Source: Burkholderiales bacterium (GTDB lineage Bacteria; Pseudomonadota; Gammaproteobacteria; Burkholderiales; WYBJ01). From it: a stretch of DNA of 56,082 bases. The notes under the pieces were generated by a model. The model was not told the DNA's origin and made no database searches. It saw only the letters and a list, made by a program, of their open reading frames with translations. Shown one piece after another: positions 16,681 through 25,264 of the stretch. Made by a program: the position numbers and the translations under genes. How positions within the stretch are numbered: position 1 is the first letter of the stretch; each line of letters begins with the position of its first letter. The DNA lies in NCBI GenBank assembly GCA_020848435.1, contig JADLAC010000021.1:20001-76082 (forward strand). The letters are read 5' to 3'.

Positions 16681-17244
16681 CTACTTCAGCGCCGGCAGCG
16701 GCGGCGCGACGCCGCCCGGCAAGGGCTGTTGCGCGACATTGAGCACCATCCCGAGCATGCTGTAGTAGCCCGTCAGGGCGATCAGGTCGATGACAGCGCG
16801 ATCGCCGAAGCGCTCCGCGACGGCCGCGAAGCTTGCGTCGGTTACGCCGTGGGTCTCGTGCAGCTCGGTGCAGAATTGGTACACGGCGGCTTCATCGTCT
16901 TGCATGGCGCGCGGGCGCTTGCCCTGGCGCAGGTCTTCGGCCACCGCCGGCGCGAGCCCCGCTTCGAGGGCGAGCCGATGGTGCTCGACCCATTCCAGTT
17001 GCGCGCCCCAGGTGCGGGCGGTGATCAGGATGACGAATTCGTTCAGCCGCCTGGGCAGCGCGCTGGCGTAGCGCAAGTACGCGCCGACCTGCTGCGTGCG
17101 CGCCATCAGGTCGGGGCTGCGCAGCAGAAGCGCGTTCGGCCCGTGCGGATTGAGCTTGCCGCGGGGGCCGCTCTCCAGCTCCTTCACCGCCTGGCGCTGG
17201 GCCTCGGTGAGGTCGCTTTCGGTCAGCGGTTTGAATCGGGACAT
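16681..17244 (-). CDS. Carboxymuconolactone-decarboxylase-family protein
   Basis: An all-helical protein of 187 residues with the family helix LNEFVILITARTWGAQLEWVEHH: the proton-shuttling Glu, then Trp and His as in non-thiol members. The Cys-x-x-Cys pair of AhpD is absent, so it is not an alkylhydroperoxidase. Family members act on gamma-carboxymuconolactone or have unknown roles. AAGGAA lies upstream of the ATG. The gene is divergent from Bug copy 4 (98 bp between starts), so a shared regulatory region is likely. Confidence 0.8.
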   Translation of the reverse strand: MSRFKPLTESDLTEAQRQAVKELESGPRGKLNPHGPNALLLRSPDLMARTQQVGAYLRYASALPRRLNEFVILITARTWGAQLEWVEHHRLALEAGLAPAVAEDLRQGKRPRAMQDDEAAVYQFCTELHETHGVTDASFAAVAERFGDRAVIDLIALTGYYSMLGMVLNVAQQPLPGGVAPPLPALK

Positions 17245-17342
17245 GGCTATTCCTTGGTGGCGATCAGCGGCTCGGAAGCATTTGCGTGTTGCGGCGGCAG
17301 TGACGATACTTGACAGCGCCGTGACTGGTCAACGAGGTCGCC

Positions 17343-18314
17343 ATGCGTTGTGTCTTTCGTGCAGGATCGCTATTCGCGCTGTGCCTGCTGCCGGCGGCAA
17401 GCGCGGCACAGGAATATCCCACCCGGCTGATCCGCATCGTCGTCGCCCAAGCGCCGTCTTCCGGCCCGGATCTCACGGCGCGTGCGCTCGGACAGAAGCT
17501 CACCGAATCCTGGGGCCAGCAGGTCATCGTCGACAATCGTCCCGGGGCCAACGGCATCATCGGCGGCGAGCTGGTGGCCAAGGCGAAGCCCGACGGCTAC
17601 ACGCTGCTCCTCGGCGTGCCGAGCGCCATAACGGTGAACCAGTTCGTCTACAAGAAGCTGCCCTACGATCCGGTGCGCGACCTGGCGCCGGTCACGCAGA
17701 TCGCGGTCAACACCTTCGGTATCGTCACCACGCCCTCGCTGCCGGTGACATCGATCAAGCAGCTCGTCGCCTTGGCGAAAGCGCGGCCCGGCGAGCTGAC
17801 CTATGCCTCCGCCGGCATCGGCAACTTCACCCATCTCGCCGGCGAGCTTTTCTGCCAAGCCACCGGCGCCAGGATGCTGCACGTGCCTTACAAGGGCACC
17901 ACCCCGGCCCAGGTGGATGTCATGAGCGGCCAGGCGACGCTGATGTTCGTGTCGATGCGCGGCATCGCCGAGCATGTCGCGGCCAAGAAGGCGCGCCTGC
18001 TGGCGACCATGGGCGAAAGGCGCGACGCGGCGTTTCCGGATACGCCGACGCTGGTCGAGTCGGGCTATCCCGGCGTCGTGGTGATCGGATGGAACGGCCT
18101 GCTGGCCCCGGCCGGCACCCCTGCCGACGTCGTCGCCAAGCTCTCGCGTGAAATCGGACGCCACTTGAGCGTGCCAGAATTCCGCGAGCGCATGGCGAGC
18201 CTGGGCGCCGATCCCGCGCCCAGCACGCCGGAGGCGTTTGCGGCATTCATCCGCACCGAGGCTATGAAGTGGCAGCAAGTGGTGCGCGCGATCGGCCTGG
18301 AGCACAGCCAGTGA
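17343..18314 (+). CDS. Bug/TctC-family periplasmic solute-binding protein (copy 4, divergent cleft motif)
   Basis: The 323-residue protein has a short signal peptide (LFALCLLPAASAA). Its first signature is unusual: after EYPTRLIRIVV it reads AQAPSSGPD instead of PFPPGGxxD, so the ligand-contacting loop differs from most of the other Bug proteins here. The second lobe keeps MLHVPYKGTTPA. GAGG lies 6 nt upstream of the ATG. It faces away from the carboxymuconolactone-decarboxylase-like gene and ends 31 bp from the convergent VWA gene. Confidence 0.87.
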   Translation: MRCVFRAGSLFALCLLPAASAAQEYPTRLIRIVVAQAPSSGPDLTARALGQKLTESWGQQVIVDNRPGANGIIGGELVAKAKPDGYTLLLGVPSAITVNQFVYKKLPYDPVRDLAPVTQIAVNTFGIVTTPSLPVTSIKQLVALAKARPGELTYASAGIGNFTHLAGELFCQATGARMLHVPYKGTTPAQVDVMSGQATLMFVSMRGIAEHVAAKKARLLATMGERRDAAFPDTPTLVESGYPGVVVIGWNGLLAPAGTPADVVAKLSREIGRHLSVPEFRERMASLGADPAPSTPEAFAAFIRTEAMKWQQVVRAIGLEHSQ

Positions 18315-18345
18315 GCAGCGCTGGGGTCGTCACCAGCCATCCCAG

Positions 18346-19407
18346 TCACAGCACCCGGTTGAACCACAGCAGCGAGAGCAATGCCGAGATCACGAGCAGA
18401 GCCGCGCCCGCACCGACCAGAAACGCGGTGATCTCGACGCTGCGCGAGCGCTCGGTGACCATGCGCGCGCTCAAGTGCTCGTAGACACGGGTCAGCTCCT
18501 GGGTCGAGGTCGCGCCATAGTAGTCGCCGTGCGTGGTGGTGGCGATCTTGCGCAAGGCTACGGCGTCGAGACGCACACGCATGGACCAGCCGCTGAAGCC
18601 GAGGATGGTGCCCTCGGTGCTGCCGATGCCGACGCTATAGATGCGCACGCCGTGATCGGCCGCGAGCTTGGCCGCCTCCTGCGGATCGGGGCCGTGGTTG
18701 TTCTCGCCATCGCTCAGGAGCACGATAGCGGCCGAGCGGTTCGATCCCGGCGCCACGGTCCTGGTCTTCGCCTCGGGCACGGGAGCACCCCACCGCCACG
18801 ACGGCGATGCGCCGTGCAGGAGCTGCTCCAGATTGATGCCCGCATCCGGCAGCAGCGTGGCGAGCGCGATGTAAATGCCGGCACCCACCGCCGAGCCGCG
18901 CTGCAATTGCAGGCGCTCGATCGCTTGCAGCAGATCCTCGCGATTGTCGGTGAGTGACTGCACCACCGCGGCCGTCCCGGCCATCGAGACGATGCCGATG
19001 CGGGAATGCGCCGGCTGGCTCTCGACGAAAGCGCGGGCGGCCGTCTGCGCGGCGCTCAGCCGATTGGGTTTCACGTCCGTAGCCCGCATGCTGCCGGAGG
19101 TATCGATGACCAGCATGATGTCCTTGTGCAACGAGGGCAGCACCACGCTCGCCTGCGGGCGCGAGACCGCGCCGATCAACGCCACCAACCCCAGCAGGAA
19201 AAGCAGCGGCGGCACCGCGCGCCGCAGCCGCCCGCGCGCGCTCCCGGCCGCGGACAGCAACGGCAGGCCGCCGAGCCGGGCATGCGCGCGGCGTTGGACG
19301 GCGCTCAGCCGCAGGTAGACCGCGACCAGGATCGGCACCGGCGCGAGCAGCCACAACATGCGTGGCCATAGCACCGTGACTTGCGCGAGCTGTTCCAGGT
19401 AACTCAC
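18346..19407 (-). CDS. VWA-domain membrane protein (BatA/BatB-like)
   Basis: A protein of 353 residues with two N-terminal membrane helices (about 17-32 and 63-83), a von Willebrand factor A domain with an intact metal site DTSGS in IMLVIDTSGSMRATD (about 96-110) and the later LLSDGENNHGPDP, and a C-terminal membrane helix (AFLVGAGAALLVISALLSLLW). The VWA domain faces the periplasm in Bat proteins. It is the last gene of a minus-strand run protease - moxR - DUF58 - VWA, and is clearly paralogous to the VWA gene at 22843-23892. Confidence 0.88.
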   Translation of the reverse strand: MSYLEQLAQVTVLWPRMLWLLAPVPILVAVYLRLSAVQRRAHARLGGLPLLSAAGSARGRLRRAVPPLLFLLGLVALIGAVSRPQASVVLPSLHKDIMLVIDTSGSMRATDVKPNRLSAAQTAARAFVESQPAHSRIGIVSMAGTAAVVQSLTDNREDLLQAIERLQLQRGSAVGAGIYIALATLLPDAGINLEQLLHGASPSWRWGAPVPEAKTRTVAPGSNRSAAIVLLSDGENNHGPDPQEAAKLAADHGVRIYSVGIGSTEGTILGFSGWSMRVRLDAVALRKIATTTHGDYYGATSTQELTRVYEHLSARMVTERSRSVEITAFLVGAGAALLVISALLSLLWFNRVL

Positions 19408-19443
19408 TCGGTTCTCGGCATCTTCAGTGCGGCGATTTCGGCC

Positions 19444-20421
19444 TTAGGACATCAACTCCGGGCGCACGCCGCCGCTCGCAAGCTGGGCCCTGCGCTTGCG
19501 CAAGCGCGCGAAGCGCAGCAGCGTGTCGACCAGGTCATCGGCGGTCGAAAGCTCGATGCAGTCCGCGCCGGCGAGACCCAATGCCTCGCGCAACGCGCTC
19601 TCGCGCTGCGCTGCGAGCGTCGCGAAACGGCGCCTGAACGCGGCTTCATGGGTGTCGACGAACAACTGTTGGCCGGTCTCCGCGTCCTCCATGATCACCA
19701 GGCCGACGTCGGGCAGATCGCGCTCCAGCGTATCGTAGAGCCGGACCGCGAGCACGTCGTGGCGCTGGCCGAGCAACGCGAGCGCGCGCGCCCAACCCGG
19801 GTCGCTGATGAAATCCGATATCACCATGACGAGCGAGCGCCGCTTGATCGTTCGCAGCGCCTGCTCCAGCAGCTCGCCGAGCCGCGTCGTGCGGCCGCGT
19901 TTCGGCGCCAGACCCGTCTGCTGCATCCGATCGATCAGGTGCAGCACGTGCCTTCGCCCGGCGTACGCGGGCAACACGAAATCCACGCGGTCGGTGAAAA
20001 GCATCGCACCGGCGCGATTGCCGTGGCGCGTGAGCAGGCGCGCGAGCAACGCCACAAAGTCGATCGCCATGGCGCGCTTGGTGACGGTGCCGGCGCCGAA
20101 ATCGACCGATCCGCTCAGATCCACCAGGAACCACACGGTGACTTCGCGATCCTCGTTGAACTGGCGCACGTGCGGCTCTTGCAGCCGCGCGGTGGCATTC
20201 CAATCGATGGTGCGGGCATCGTCGCCGAAACGGTATTCGCGCAAGTCCGCGAGATCGATGCCGAAGCCCCGGAACAGGGTGAGATAGTTGCCCTGGAGCA
20301 CGCCATCGAGGCGGCGCAGCACGGTCCACTCGATCCGCCGCAGCACGCTCTCGGCACCCGGCGAAGCAGGCTTCGCCGGGCGCACCAGCTTGAGATCAGG
20401 CTTTGGCCGCGACTTGAACAT
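19444..20421 (-). CDS. DUF58-domain protein
   Basis: The 325-residue protein has the DUF58 core RFGDDARTIDWNATARLQEPHVRQF followed by EDREVTVWFLVDLSGSVDFG, a VWA-like fold with a DLSGS metal-site motif. No membrane helix precedes it, so it is the soluble type. DUF58 proteins are regular partners of MoxR ATPases, thought to help deliver or mature client complexes. Its start overlaps the end of moxR by 26 bp, which indicates translational coupling. Confidence 0.9.
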   Translation of the reverse strand: MFKSRPKPDLKLVRPAKPASPGAESVLRRIEWTVLRRLDGVLQGNYLTLFRGFGIDLADLREYRFGDDARTIDWNATARLQEPHVRQFNEDREVTVWFLVDLSGSVDFGAGTVTKRAMAIDFVALLARLLTRHGNRAGAMLFTDRVDFVLPAYAGRRHVLHLIDRMQQTGLAPKRGRTTRLGELLEQALRTIKRRSLVMVISDFISDPGWARALALLGQRHDVLAVRLYDTLERDLPDVGLVIMEDAETGQQLFVDTHEAAFRRRFATLAAQRESALREALGLAGADCIELSTADDLVDTLLRFARLRKRRAQLASGGVRPELMS

Positions 20422-21406
20422 GGCTCTCGAGCGGCTTCTCGGGTCGCGGCACGGCTTGCATCACGCGCGCGATCAGCGCATCGGCGCTCTGACCGTCGGA
20501 CAGCGCCTCGTACGACAGCACCAGCCGATGGCGCAGCACGTCGGGCACGACATCGGCCACGTCTTCCGACAGAACGTAGGGACGCCCGCGCAGGAATGCG
20601 AGCGCGCGCGCGCCCTCGATGAGGCAGATGGTCGCCCGCGGACTGGCGCCGAAGGTGATGTAGCGGGCGAGATCGCGCAAGCCGAAGCGCTCGCAGCGCC
20701 GGGTGGCGGACACGAGCTTGACCGCGTACTGCATCAGCGCCGGATCCACGTACACCTTGCGGCACTCGCCCTGGAGCTGGGCGAGCTGCTCGGTGCTCGC
20801 GACGGTCGCCGCCGTGGCGGTCGCGCCGGTCACGCGCTCGACGATGACGAACTCCTCCTCCTCGCTCGGATAGTCGACCAGCACCTTCATCATGAAGCGG
20901 TCGACTTGCGCCTCGGGCAGCGGATAGGTGCCTTCGGTCTCGATCGGATTCTGCGTCGCCATGACGAGGAACGGCGAGGGCACGCGGTGCGTTTCGCCAG
21001 CGATGGTCACTTGGCGCTCCTGCATCACTTCGAGCAGCGCGCTTTGCACCTTCGCCGGCGCGCGATTGATTTCATCGGCGAGCAGCAGGTTCGCGAACAC
21101 CGGACCGAGCGAGGTGCTGAAGTCGCCGGTCTTCTGGTTGTAGATGCGCGTGCCGACCAGGTCGGCGGGCAGCAGGTCGGGCGTGAACTGGATGCGCTTG
21201 AACGAGCCGCGAATGGCTTGCGCCAAGGTCTTGATGGTGAGGGTCTTGGCCAGCCCGGGCACGCCCTCCACCAGCAGGTGGCCCTGCGCCAGCATGGCGA
21301 TCAGCACGCGCTCCAGGAAGTGATCCTGGCCGACCACCACGCGCTTGATCTCGAACAGGATCCGTTCCATCAGATCGCGGACGTTGCCGCTCGATTCATC
21401 GCTCAT
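20396..21406 (-). CDS. MoxR-family AAA+ ATPase
   Basis: The product of 336 residues carries Walker A GVPGLAKTLT (about 54-63), Walker B LLADEINRAPAKVQ, and the MoxR lid domain with ARYITFGASPRATICLI. MoxR ATPases act as chaperones that assemble or activate metal-containing or membrane complexes together with VWA proteins. The gene overlaps the DUF58 gene downstream and lies 21 bp after the S1C protease gene, so all four genes probably form one transcript starting above 22507. Confidence 0.93.
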   Translation of the reverse strand: MSDESSGNVRDLMERILFEIKRVVVGQDHFLERVLIAMLAQGHLLVEGVPGLAKTLTIKTLAQAIRGSFKRIQFTPDLLPADLVGTRIYNQKTGDFSTSLGPVFANLLLADEINRAPAKVQSALLEVMQERQVTIAGETHRVPSPFLVMATQNPIETEGTYPLPEAQVDRFMMKVLVDYPSEEEEFVIVERVTGATATAATVASTEQLAQLQGECRKVYVDPALMQYAVKLVSATRRCERFGLRDLARYITFGASPRATICLIEGARALAFLRGRPYVLSEDVADVVPDVLRHRLVLSYEALSDGQSADALIARVMQAVPRPEKPLESHVQVAAKA

Positions 21407-21427
21407 GGCGCGCGCGCTCCGGACGAG

Positions 21428-22507
21428 TCAGAAAGGATGCATGCCGACCGCGCGCCCGGCGGCGGCGATCGTGACGGCAAAGCCGATGCCGATGAAGGTG
21501 CCGGCCTCGGTCGGATTGAGTATGGCCGTGACGATGCCGACCACATCGCCTTGCATCGTCACCAGCGGCCCGCCCGAGTTGCCGGGGTTGGCCGCGGCAT
21601 CGAATTGAATGAGCCGCGTCAACACGCGCTCGCCCTCGGGCGAGCGGAATTCGCGCTCGAGGCCCGAGACCACGCCCCACGACACCGAGGGACCGATACC
21701 GAAGGGAAAGCCGACCGCGACCACTTCTTCGCCCGGCTTCAGGCGGCTGGCAGAGCCGAGCGTGGCCGCCGGCAGATCGTCCGGAATCTTCTGTGCCTTG
21801 ATCACCGCCAGGTCGTTCTCGGGATGCACGCTCACCAGCTCCGCGGGCGATTCCGAGCCATCGTAAAACGTCACGCGCACGTACTTGGCGCCGTAGACGA
21901 CGTGCAAGTTGGTGAGGATGGTACCGTCGTCGACGATGACCACGCCGGAGCCGAGCGCCATTTCCTCCAGGCCCTCGGGAATGCTCTTGTCCTTGGCCGC
22001 ATCCTGGTCGGGTGCGCCGTGATGAAACTTGCGCGCCGGAGGCTTGGGCTTCGCCTTCGCCTTGCCCCTGGCGGCGCCGGGCTCGCCGTATCCGCGCACG
22101 CGCACCAGCGACGGGCGAACGATCTCCGCCGCCTTGGCGGCCCGTGCCGGGAGCGACTTGTGCTCCAGCGTGTGCAGCACCGCGGCATCGATATCTTCCT
22201 GGGCAAGCGCGGGTGGCCGTGGCTGCCACGAAAGATATGCCGCGCCGATCAGCACGGCGCAGGCGGCCCCGCCGAGAAAGCGTAGCCAACCCGCATGGCG
22301 CGTGCGAAATGCGCGCAGGCGCGGCCAGCGCGGCGCGCGAGCGGACCCTGGCGCGCGCGCTGCGGCGGAATCGTCCGCGCCGGGCGCGGCAGCCGGCGCC
22401 GGCGAGCCCCCTTGCGCGCGATCGGGCCGGGCGCCGGCGCCGGCAGGCGGTATCGACCCGTCAGCGGGTGAGCGTCTGGCAGCGCTGTATAGGACCTGCC
22501 GTCGCAT
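21428..22507 (-). CDS. Membrane-anchored S1C (DegP/HtrA-like) serine protease without PDZ domain
   Basis: The protein has 359 residues: a Pro/Ala-rich cytoplasmic lead, one membrane helix (WLRFLGGAACAVLIGAAYLSW region, about 75-95), then a trypsin-like domain with the full triad: His in ILTNLHVVYG, Asp in PENDLAVIKAQ, Ser in ANPGNSGGPLV. It ends right after GIGFAVTIAAAGRAVG, so the PDZ domains of DegP/DegS are absent. The start at 22507 (GGAG 8 nt upstream) is preferred over a much longer frame running into the repeats at 22680-22766. It heads the moxR operon; such proteases may process clients of the MoxR machinery. Confidence 0.85.
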   Translation of the reverse strand: MRRQVLYSAARRSPADGSIPPAGAGARPDRAQGGSPAPAAAPGADDSAAARAPGSARAPRWPRLRAFRTRHAGWLRFLGGAACAVLIGAAYLSWQPRPPALAQEDIDAAVLHTLEHKSLPARAAKAAEIVRPSLVRVRGYGEPGAARGKAKAKPKPPARKFHHGAPDQDAAKDKSIPEGLEEMALGSGVVIVDDGTILTNLHVVYGAKYVRVTFYDGSESPAELVSVHPENDLAVIKAQKIPDDLPAATLGSASRLKPGEEVVAVGFPFGIGPSVSWGVVSGLEREFRSPEGERVLTRLIQFDAAANPGNSGGPLVTMQGDVVGIVTAILNPTEAGTFIGIGFAVTIAAAGRAVGMHPF

Positions 22508-22679
22508 GTCATCGACTCCGAGGGCGCGAGCTTCGCGGCACTCGATGCGCCAGGCTGGTTTCCGCCGGCCTGGGACTTTCGCCGTCGCTGTGCGAACGTT
22601 AGCACGCTTGCCGGTCCGCGGGTATGGTTGAATATCGCGTCCAGGGTTCGCCGCCGGGCATGCCAGAAGCGGGGTGGCT

Positions 22680-22712
22680 CGACGCTGCGACGTGCAAAAC
22701 CTGACCCCGGGC
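22680..22712 (+). repeat. 33-bp direct repeat, copy 1 (family A related)
   Basis: Matches 22734-22766 at 31 of 33 positions with a 54-bp period. The core GACGTGCAAAACCTGACCCC is the right arm of family A palindromes. Confidence 0.75.
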
Positions 22713-22733
22713 AACGCGACCCCGAGCTGCGTT

Positions 22734-22766
22734 CGACGCTGCAACGTGCAAGACCTGACCCCGGGC
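22734..22766 (+). repeat. 33-bp direct repeat, copy 2 (family A related)
   Basis: Second copy; its core GCAACGTGCAAGACCTGACC is closest to the consensus. It ends 77 bp before the VWA start codon. Confidence 0.75.
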
Positions 22767-22842
22767 GGCGGCGGTGTATAGTGTTTGCGCAGGCGAGCAT
22801 CCGCCATGCGGGGCGCTACCGCGGGGCAAGCGAGGAAGTGCG

Positions 22843-23892
22843 ATGCGGTTCTTATGGCCCGACTCTCTCTGGCTGCTGCTGGTCGTTCCGCTGCTCGTTG
22901 CCGCCTACGTCTGGGTGCTGCGACGGCGAAAGAAATCGGCGTTGCGCTACGCGAGCCTCACGCTGGTGCGCGATGCCATCGGGCGCGGGCAGTGGCTGCG
23001 GCGCCACCTGCCGGCGCTGTCGCTTCTGCTGGCCGTCACCTGCGCACTGCTCGGGCTGGCGCGGCCGAGCGCGCTATTCACCTTGCCCGACGAGCATCAG
23101 ACCATCGTGCTGGCGATGGATGTTTCCCGCAGCATGCGTGCGGCCGACATCGAGCCGACGCGCCTGGGCGCGGCGCAGAACGCCGTCAAGGAATTCATCA
23201 AGGAGCTGCCGCCCAACCTGCGCGTGGGCATCGTCACCTTCGCGGGCACCGCGGCCGTGGTGCAGACGCCGACGCAGAATCGCGACGAGCTGCTCGCCGC
23301 CGTCGATCGGTTCCAGCTCCAGCGCCAGACGGCGATCGGCAGCGGGCTGCTCATGGCGCTGTCCGTGCTGCTGCCCGATTCGGGCATCGATCTCGAGGAA
23401 GACCTGTTCGACAGCGCGTTCTCACGCCGCTCGGCGGCAGCCCTCGCCGGCGCCACGCAGGGGCAGCGCAAGGATTTCAAGCCGGTGCCGCCGGGCTCCT
23501 ATACCGCCGGCGCCATCGTGCTGTTGAGCGACGGCCGCCGCACCATGGGCCCCGACCCGATCAAGGCCGCGAAAATGGCCGCCGAGCGCGGCGTGCGCGT
23601 CCACACCATCGGCTTCGGCACCGCGAGCGGCGGGCCGGTCGACTTCGAAGGCATGTCGATCTACATGCGCTTCGACGAAGAAGCCTTGAAGGCCATCGCC
23701 GGCATCACCGAGGGCCAGTACTCCCATGCCGGCAGCGCGGCCGACTTGCACAAGGTCTATAGGGAGCTCACCGCCAAGCTGGTCCTGGAGCGCCGCCAGA
23801 CCGAGCTCACGGCATTGTTCGGCGCCGCCGCGGCGCTGCTCGCGCTGGTGGCGGCGGCGCTGTCCCTGTTGTGGTTTCATCGCACGTCCTGA
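22843..23892 (+). CDS. VWA-domain membrane protein (BatA-like), paralogue of the 18346 gene
   Basis: The 349-residue protein starts with a hydrophobic segment (LWLLLVVPLLVAAYVWVL), then a second helix (LSLLLAVTCALLGLA), a VWA domain with metal site DVSRS in VLAMDVSRSMRAADIEPTRL, and a C-terminal helix before an HRTS end. It aligns along its length with the minus-strand VWA protein (shared GTAAVVQ, LQLQR, LLPD, LLSDG). GAGGAA lies 6 nt before the ATG at 22843; an in-frame ATG at 22774 would add a tail with no membrane character. It is transcribed away from the protease/moxR run and is followed by Bug copy 5. Confidence 0.87.
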   Translation: MRFLWPDSLWLLLVVPLLVAAYVWVLRRRKKSALRYASLTLVRDAIGRGQWLRRHLPALSLLLAVTCALLGLARPSALFTLPDEHQTIVLAMDVSRSMRAADIEPTRLGAAQNAVKEFIKELPPNLRVGIVTFAGTAAVVQTPTQNRDELLAAVDRFQLQRQTAIGSGLLMALSVLLPDSGIDLEEDLFDSAFSRRSAAALAGATQGQRKDFKPVPPGSYTAGAIVLLSDGRRTMGPDPIKAAKMAAERGVRVHTIGFGTASGGPVDFEGMSIYMRFDEEALKAIAGITEGQYSHAGSAADLHKVYRELTAKLVLERRQTELTALFGAAAALLALVAAALSLLWFHRTS

Positions 23893-24082
23893 GGCGCGCC
23901 GGAACTGGCCGAGCGTCGATGCGCGCGCCCATTGCGATCAACCGGCCGCGTAGTGCCGGCGGCGCCGGCCGGCGACCCCGCTCGCGCCAGCGCGCGAGTG
24001 GTGGCTCGGCATGCGGGCATGCTATCGTTTCGACAGCTATGGCAGGAACACCCTTCGTGAGTATCTCAACGGGAGGATCATG

Positions 24083-25060
24083 ATGGTCGGTGCGCGCTTG
24101 GCTTCTTGCTTTGCTTGCTTCGCGGCGGCGCTGCTCTGCGCCGGACCGGTCGCCGCGGCCGAGAGCTATCCCTCCAAGCCCGGCCGTCTCATCCTGCCCT
24201 TCGGTCCGGGCGCATCCACCGACATCATCGGACGCATATTCGCGCAGCGTTTCAGCGACGCGTGGGGGCAGCTCCTGGTGGTCGACAACCGGCCGGGCGC
24301 GGGCGGCGTCCTCGGCACCGAGATCGCGGCGCGCGCGGTCCCCGACGGCTACACCTTGTTCACCTACGGCATCAATCAGACCATCACGCCGCACCTCTAC
24401 AAGAAGCTGCCATACGATCCGCAACGCGATTTCATCCCGGTGTCGCTGTACGCCACCATGCCCAATATTCTGTGTGTGACCCCGTCGCTGCCCGCCAAGA
24501 GCGTCGGCGAGTTCATCAAGCTCGCCAAGGCCAATCCCGGCAAGTACAAGTACGCCTCGTCGGGCATCGGCGCCTCGCCGCATCTCACCATGGAGCTGTT
24601 CAAATCGGTCGCCGGCGTGGACCTCGTGCACATTCCCTACAAGGTCGCCTCGCAGGGCTACACCGACGCCATCTCGGGTCAGATCCAAGGTTTCTTCTTC
24701 AATCTCCCCGGGCCGCTGCCGCACGTCAAGGCGGGGCGGCTGCGCGCGCTCGCGGTCACCTCGGCCAAGCGCGCCGAACAGGTGCCCGAGGTGCCCACCA
24801 TCATGGAATCGGGCATCGCCGACTTCCAGGTGACGGTGTGGCAAGGCTACGCCATGCCCAAGGGCACCTCCAAGGCGCATCTCGCTAAAGTGCACGCTGC
24901 GATGATGACGGCACTCTCGTCACCCGAGCTGAAACAGCGCTTCTTCGATGCGGGTGTGGCCGCCTCGCCCGTGACGCCGGAAGAATTCGCCCGGTTCATC
25001 GACGGCGAATACGCCAAGTGGAAGAAGGCCGTGGAAGTCTCCGGCGCCAGGATCGAGTAG
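24083..25060 (+). CDS. Bug/TctC-family periplasmic solute-binding protein (copy 5)
   Basis: The 325-residue protein has a signal peptide (LASCFACFAAALLCAGPVAA) and the signature YPSKPGRLILPFGPGASTD. The second-lobe motif is altered to LVHIPYKVASQ in place of VPYKGxxPA, so this copy probably binds a different ligand. GGGAGG lies 6 nt before the second of two adjacent ATGs (24080, 24083), which favours 24083. It follows the VWA gene by 190 bp and is followed by a decayed acyl-CoA dehydrogenase end on the other strand. Confidence 0.88.
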   Translation: MVGARLASCFACFAAALLCAGPVAAAESYPSKPGRLILPFGPGASTDIIGRIFAQRFSDAWGQLLVVDNRPGAGGVLGTEIAARAVPDGYTLFTYGINQTITPHLYKKLPYDPQRDFIPVSLYATMPNILCVTPSLPAKSVGEFIKLAKANPGKYKYASSGIGASPHLTMELFKSVAGVDLVHIPYKVASQGYTDAISGQIQGFFFNLPGPLPHVKAGRLRALAVTSAKRAEQVPEVPTIMESGIADFQVTVWQGYAMPKGTSKAHLAKVHAAMMTALSSPELKQRFFDAGVAASPVTPEEFARFIDGEYAKWKKAVEVSGARIE

Positions 25061-25117
25061 ACGGTGCCTGGGCGGAGATGACGCCGCCCAAGTGCCGATG
25101 CCACGCCGCTGCCTGCC

Positions 25118-25264
25118 TCAAACCTCCATGTCGAGCACAATGCGGGAGCTGAAGTCCTTCTGCTGGCCTTCCTGTAGCGGGTGATAGCGCGCCCCCTGGG
25201 CGTCCCGATACGAGCGCTCCAGCGCATTCGTGGGGAAGAACGCCGCACCGCCTCCGTCGCACAC
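25118..25264 (-). pseudogene. C-terminal remnant of an acyl-CoA dehydrogenase
   Basis: On the minus strand the frame reads CDGGGAAFFPTNALERSYRD, then ARYHPLQEGQQKDFSSRIVL, ending in a stop at 25118-25120. This is the recognisable last 45 or so residues of an acyl-CoA dehydrogenase (the LERxxRD and HPLQEG block near the flavin/C-terminal helices). Everything upstream is missing: the frame runs into the 29-bp IS-end-like repeat at 25264 and meets a stop there. It is therefore a truncated leftover, probably from an insertion or deletion at that repeat. Confidence 0.65.

Larger units (their letters stand above)
22508..22842. other. Divergent regulatory region between the protease and VWA genes
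   Basis: This 335-bp gap holds starts of two opposite transcripts and a pair of 33-bp direct repeats (22680-22712, 22734-22766) placed closer to the plus-strand VWA gene. No coding sequence was recognised. Confidence 0.6.

Noticed and set aside
20288..22285. A 665-codon plus-strand frame across DUF58, MoxR and the protease
   Set aside because: Composition is His/Arg-rich without structure, and the three minus-strand genes are unambiguous.
22680..22766. Possible two-unit CRISPR array
   Set aside because: There are only two repeats with a single short spacer and no cas genes; the repeat is part of the dispersed palindrome family.
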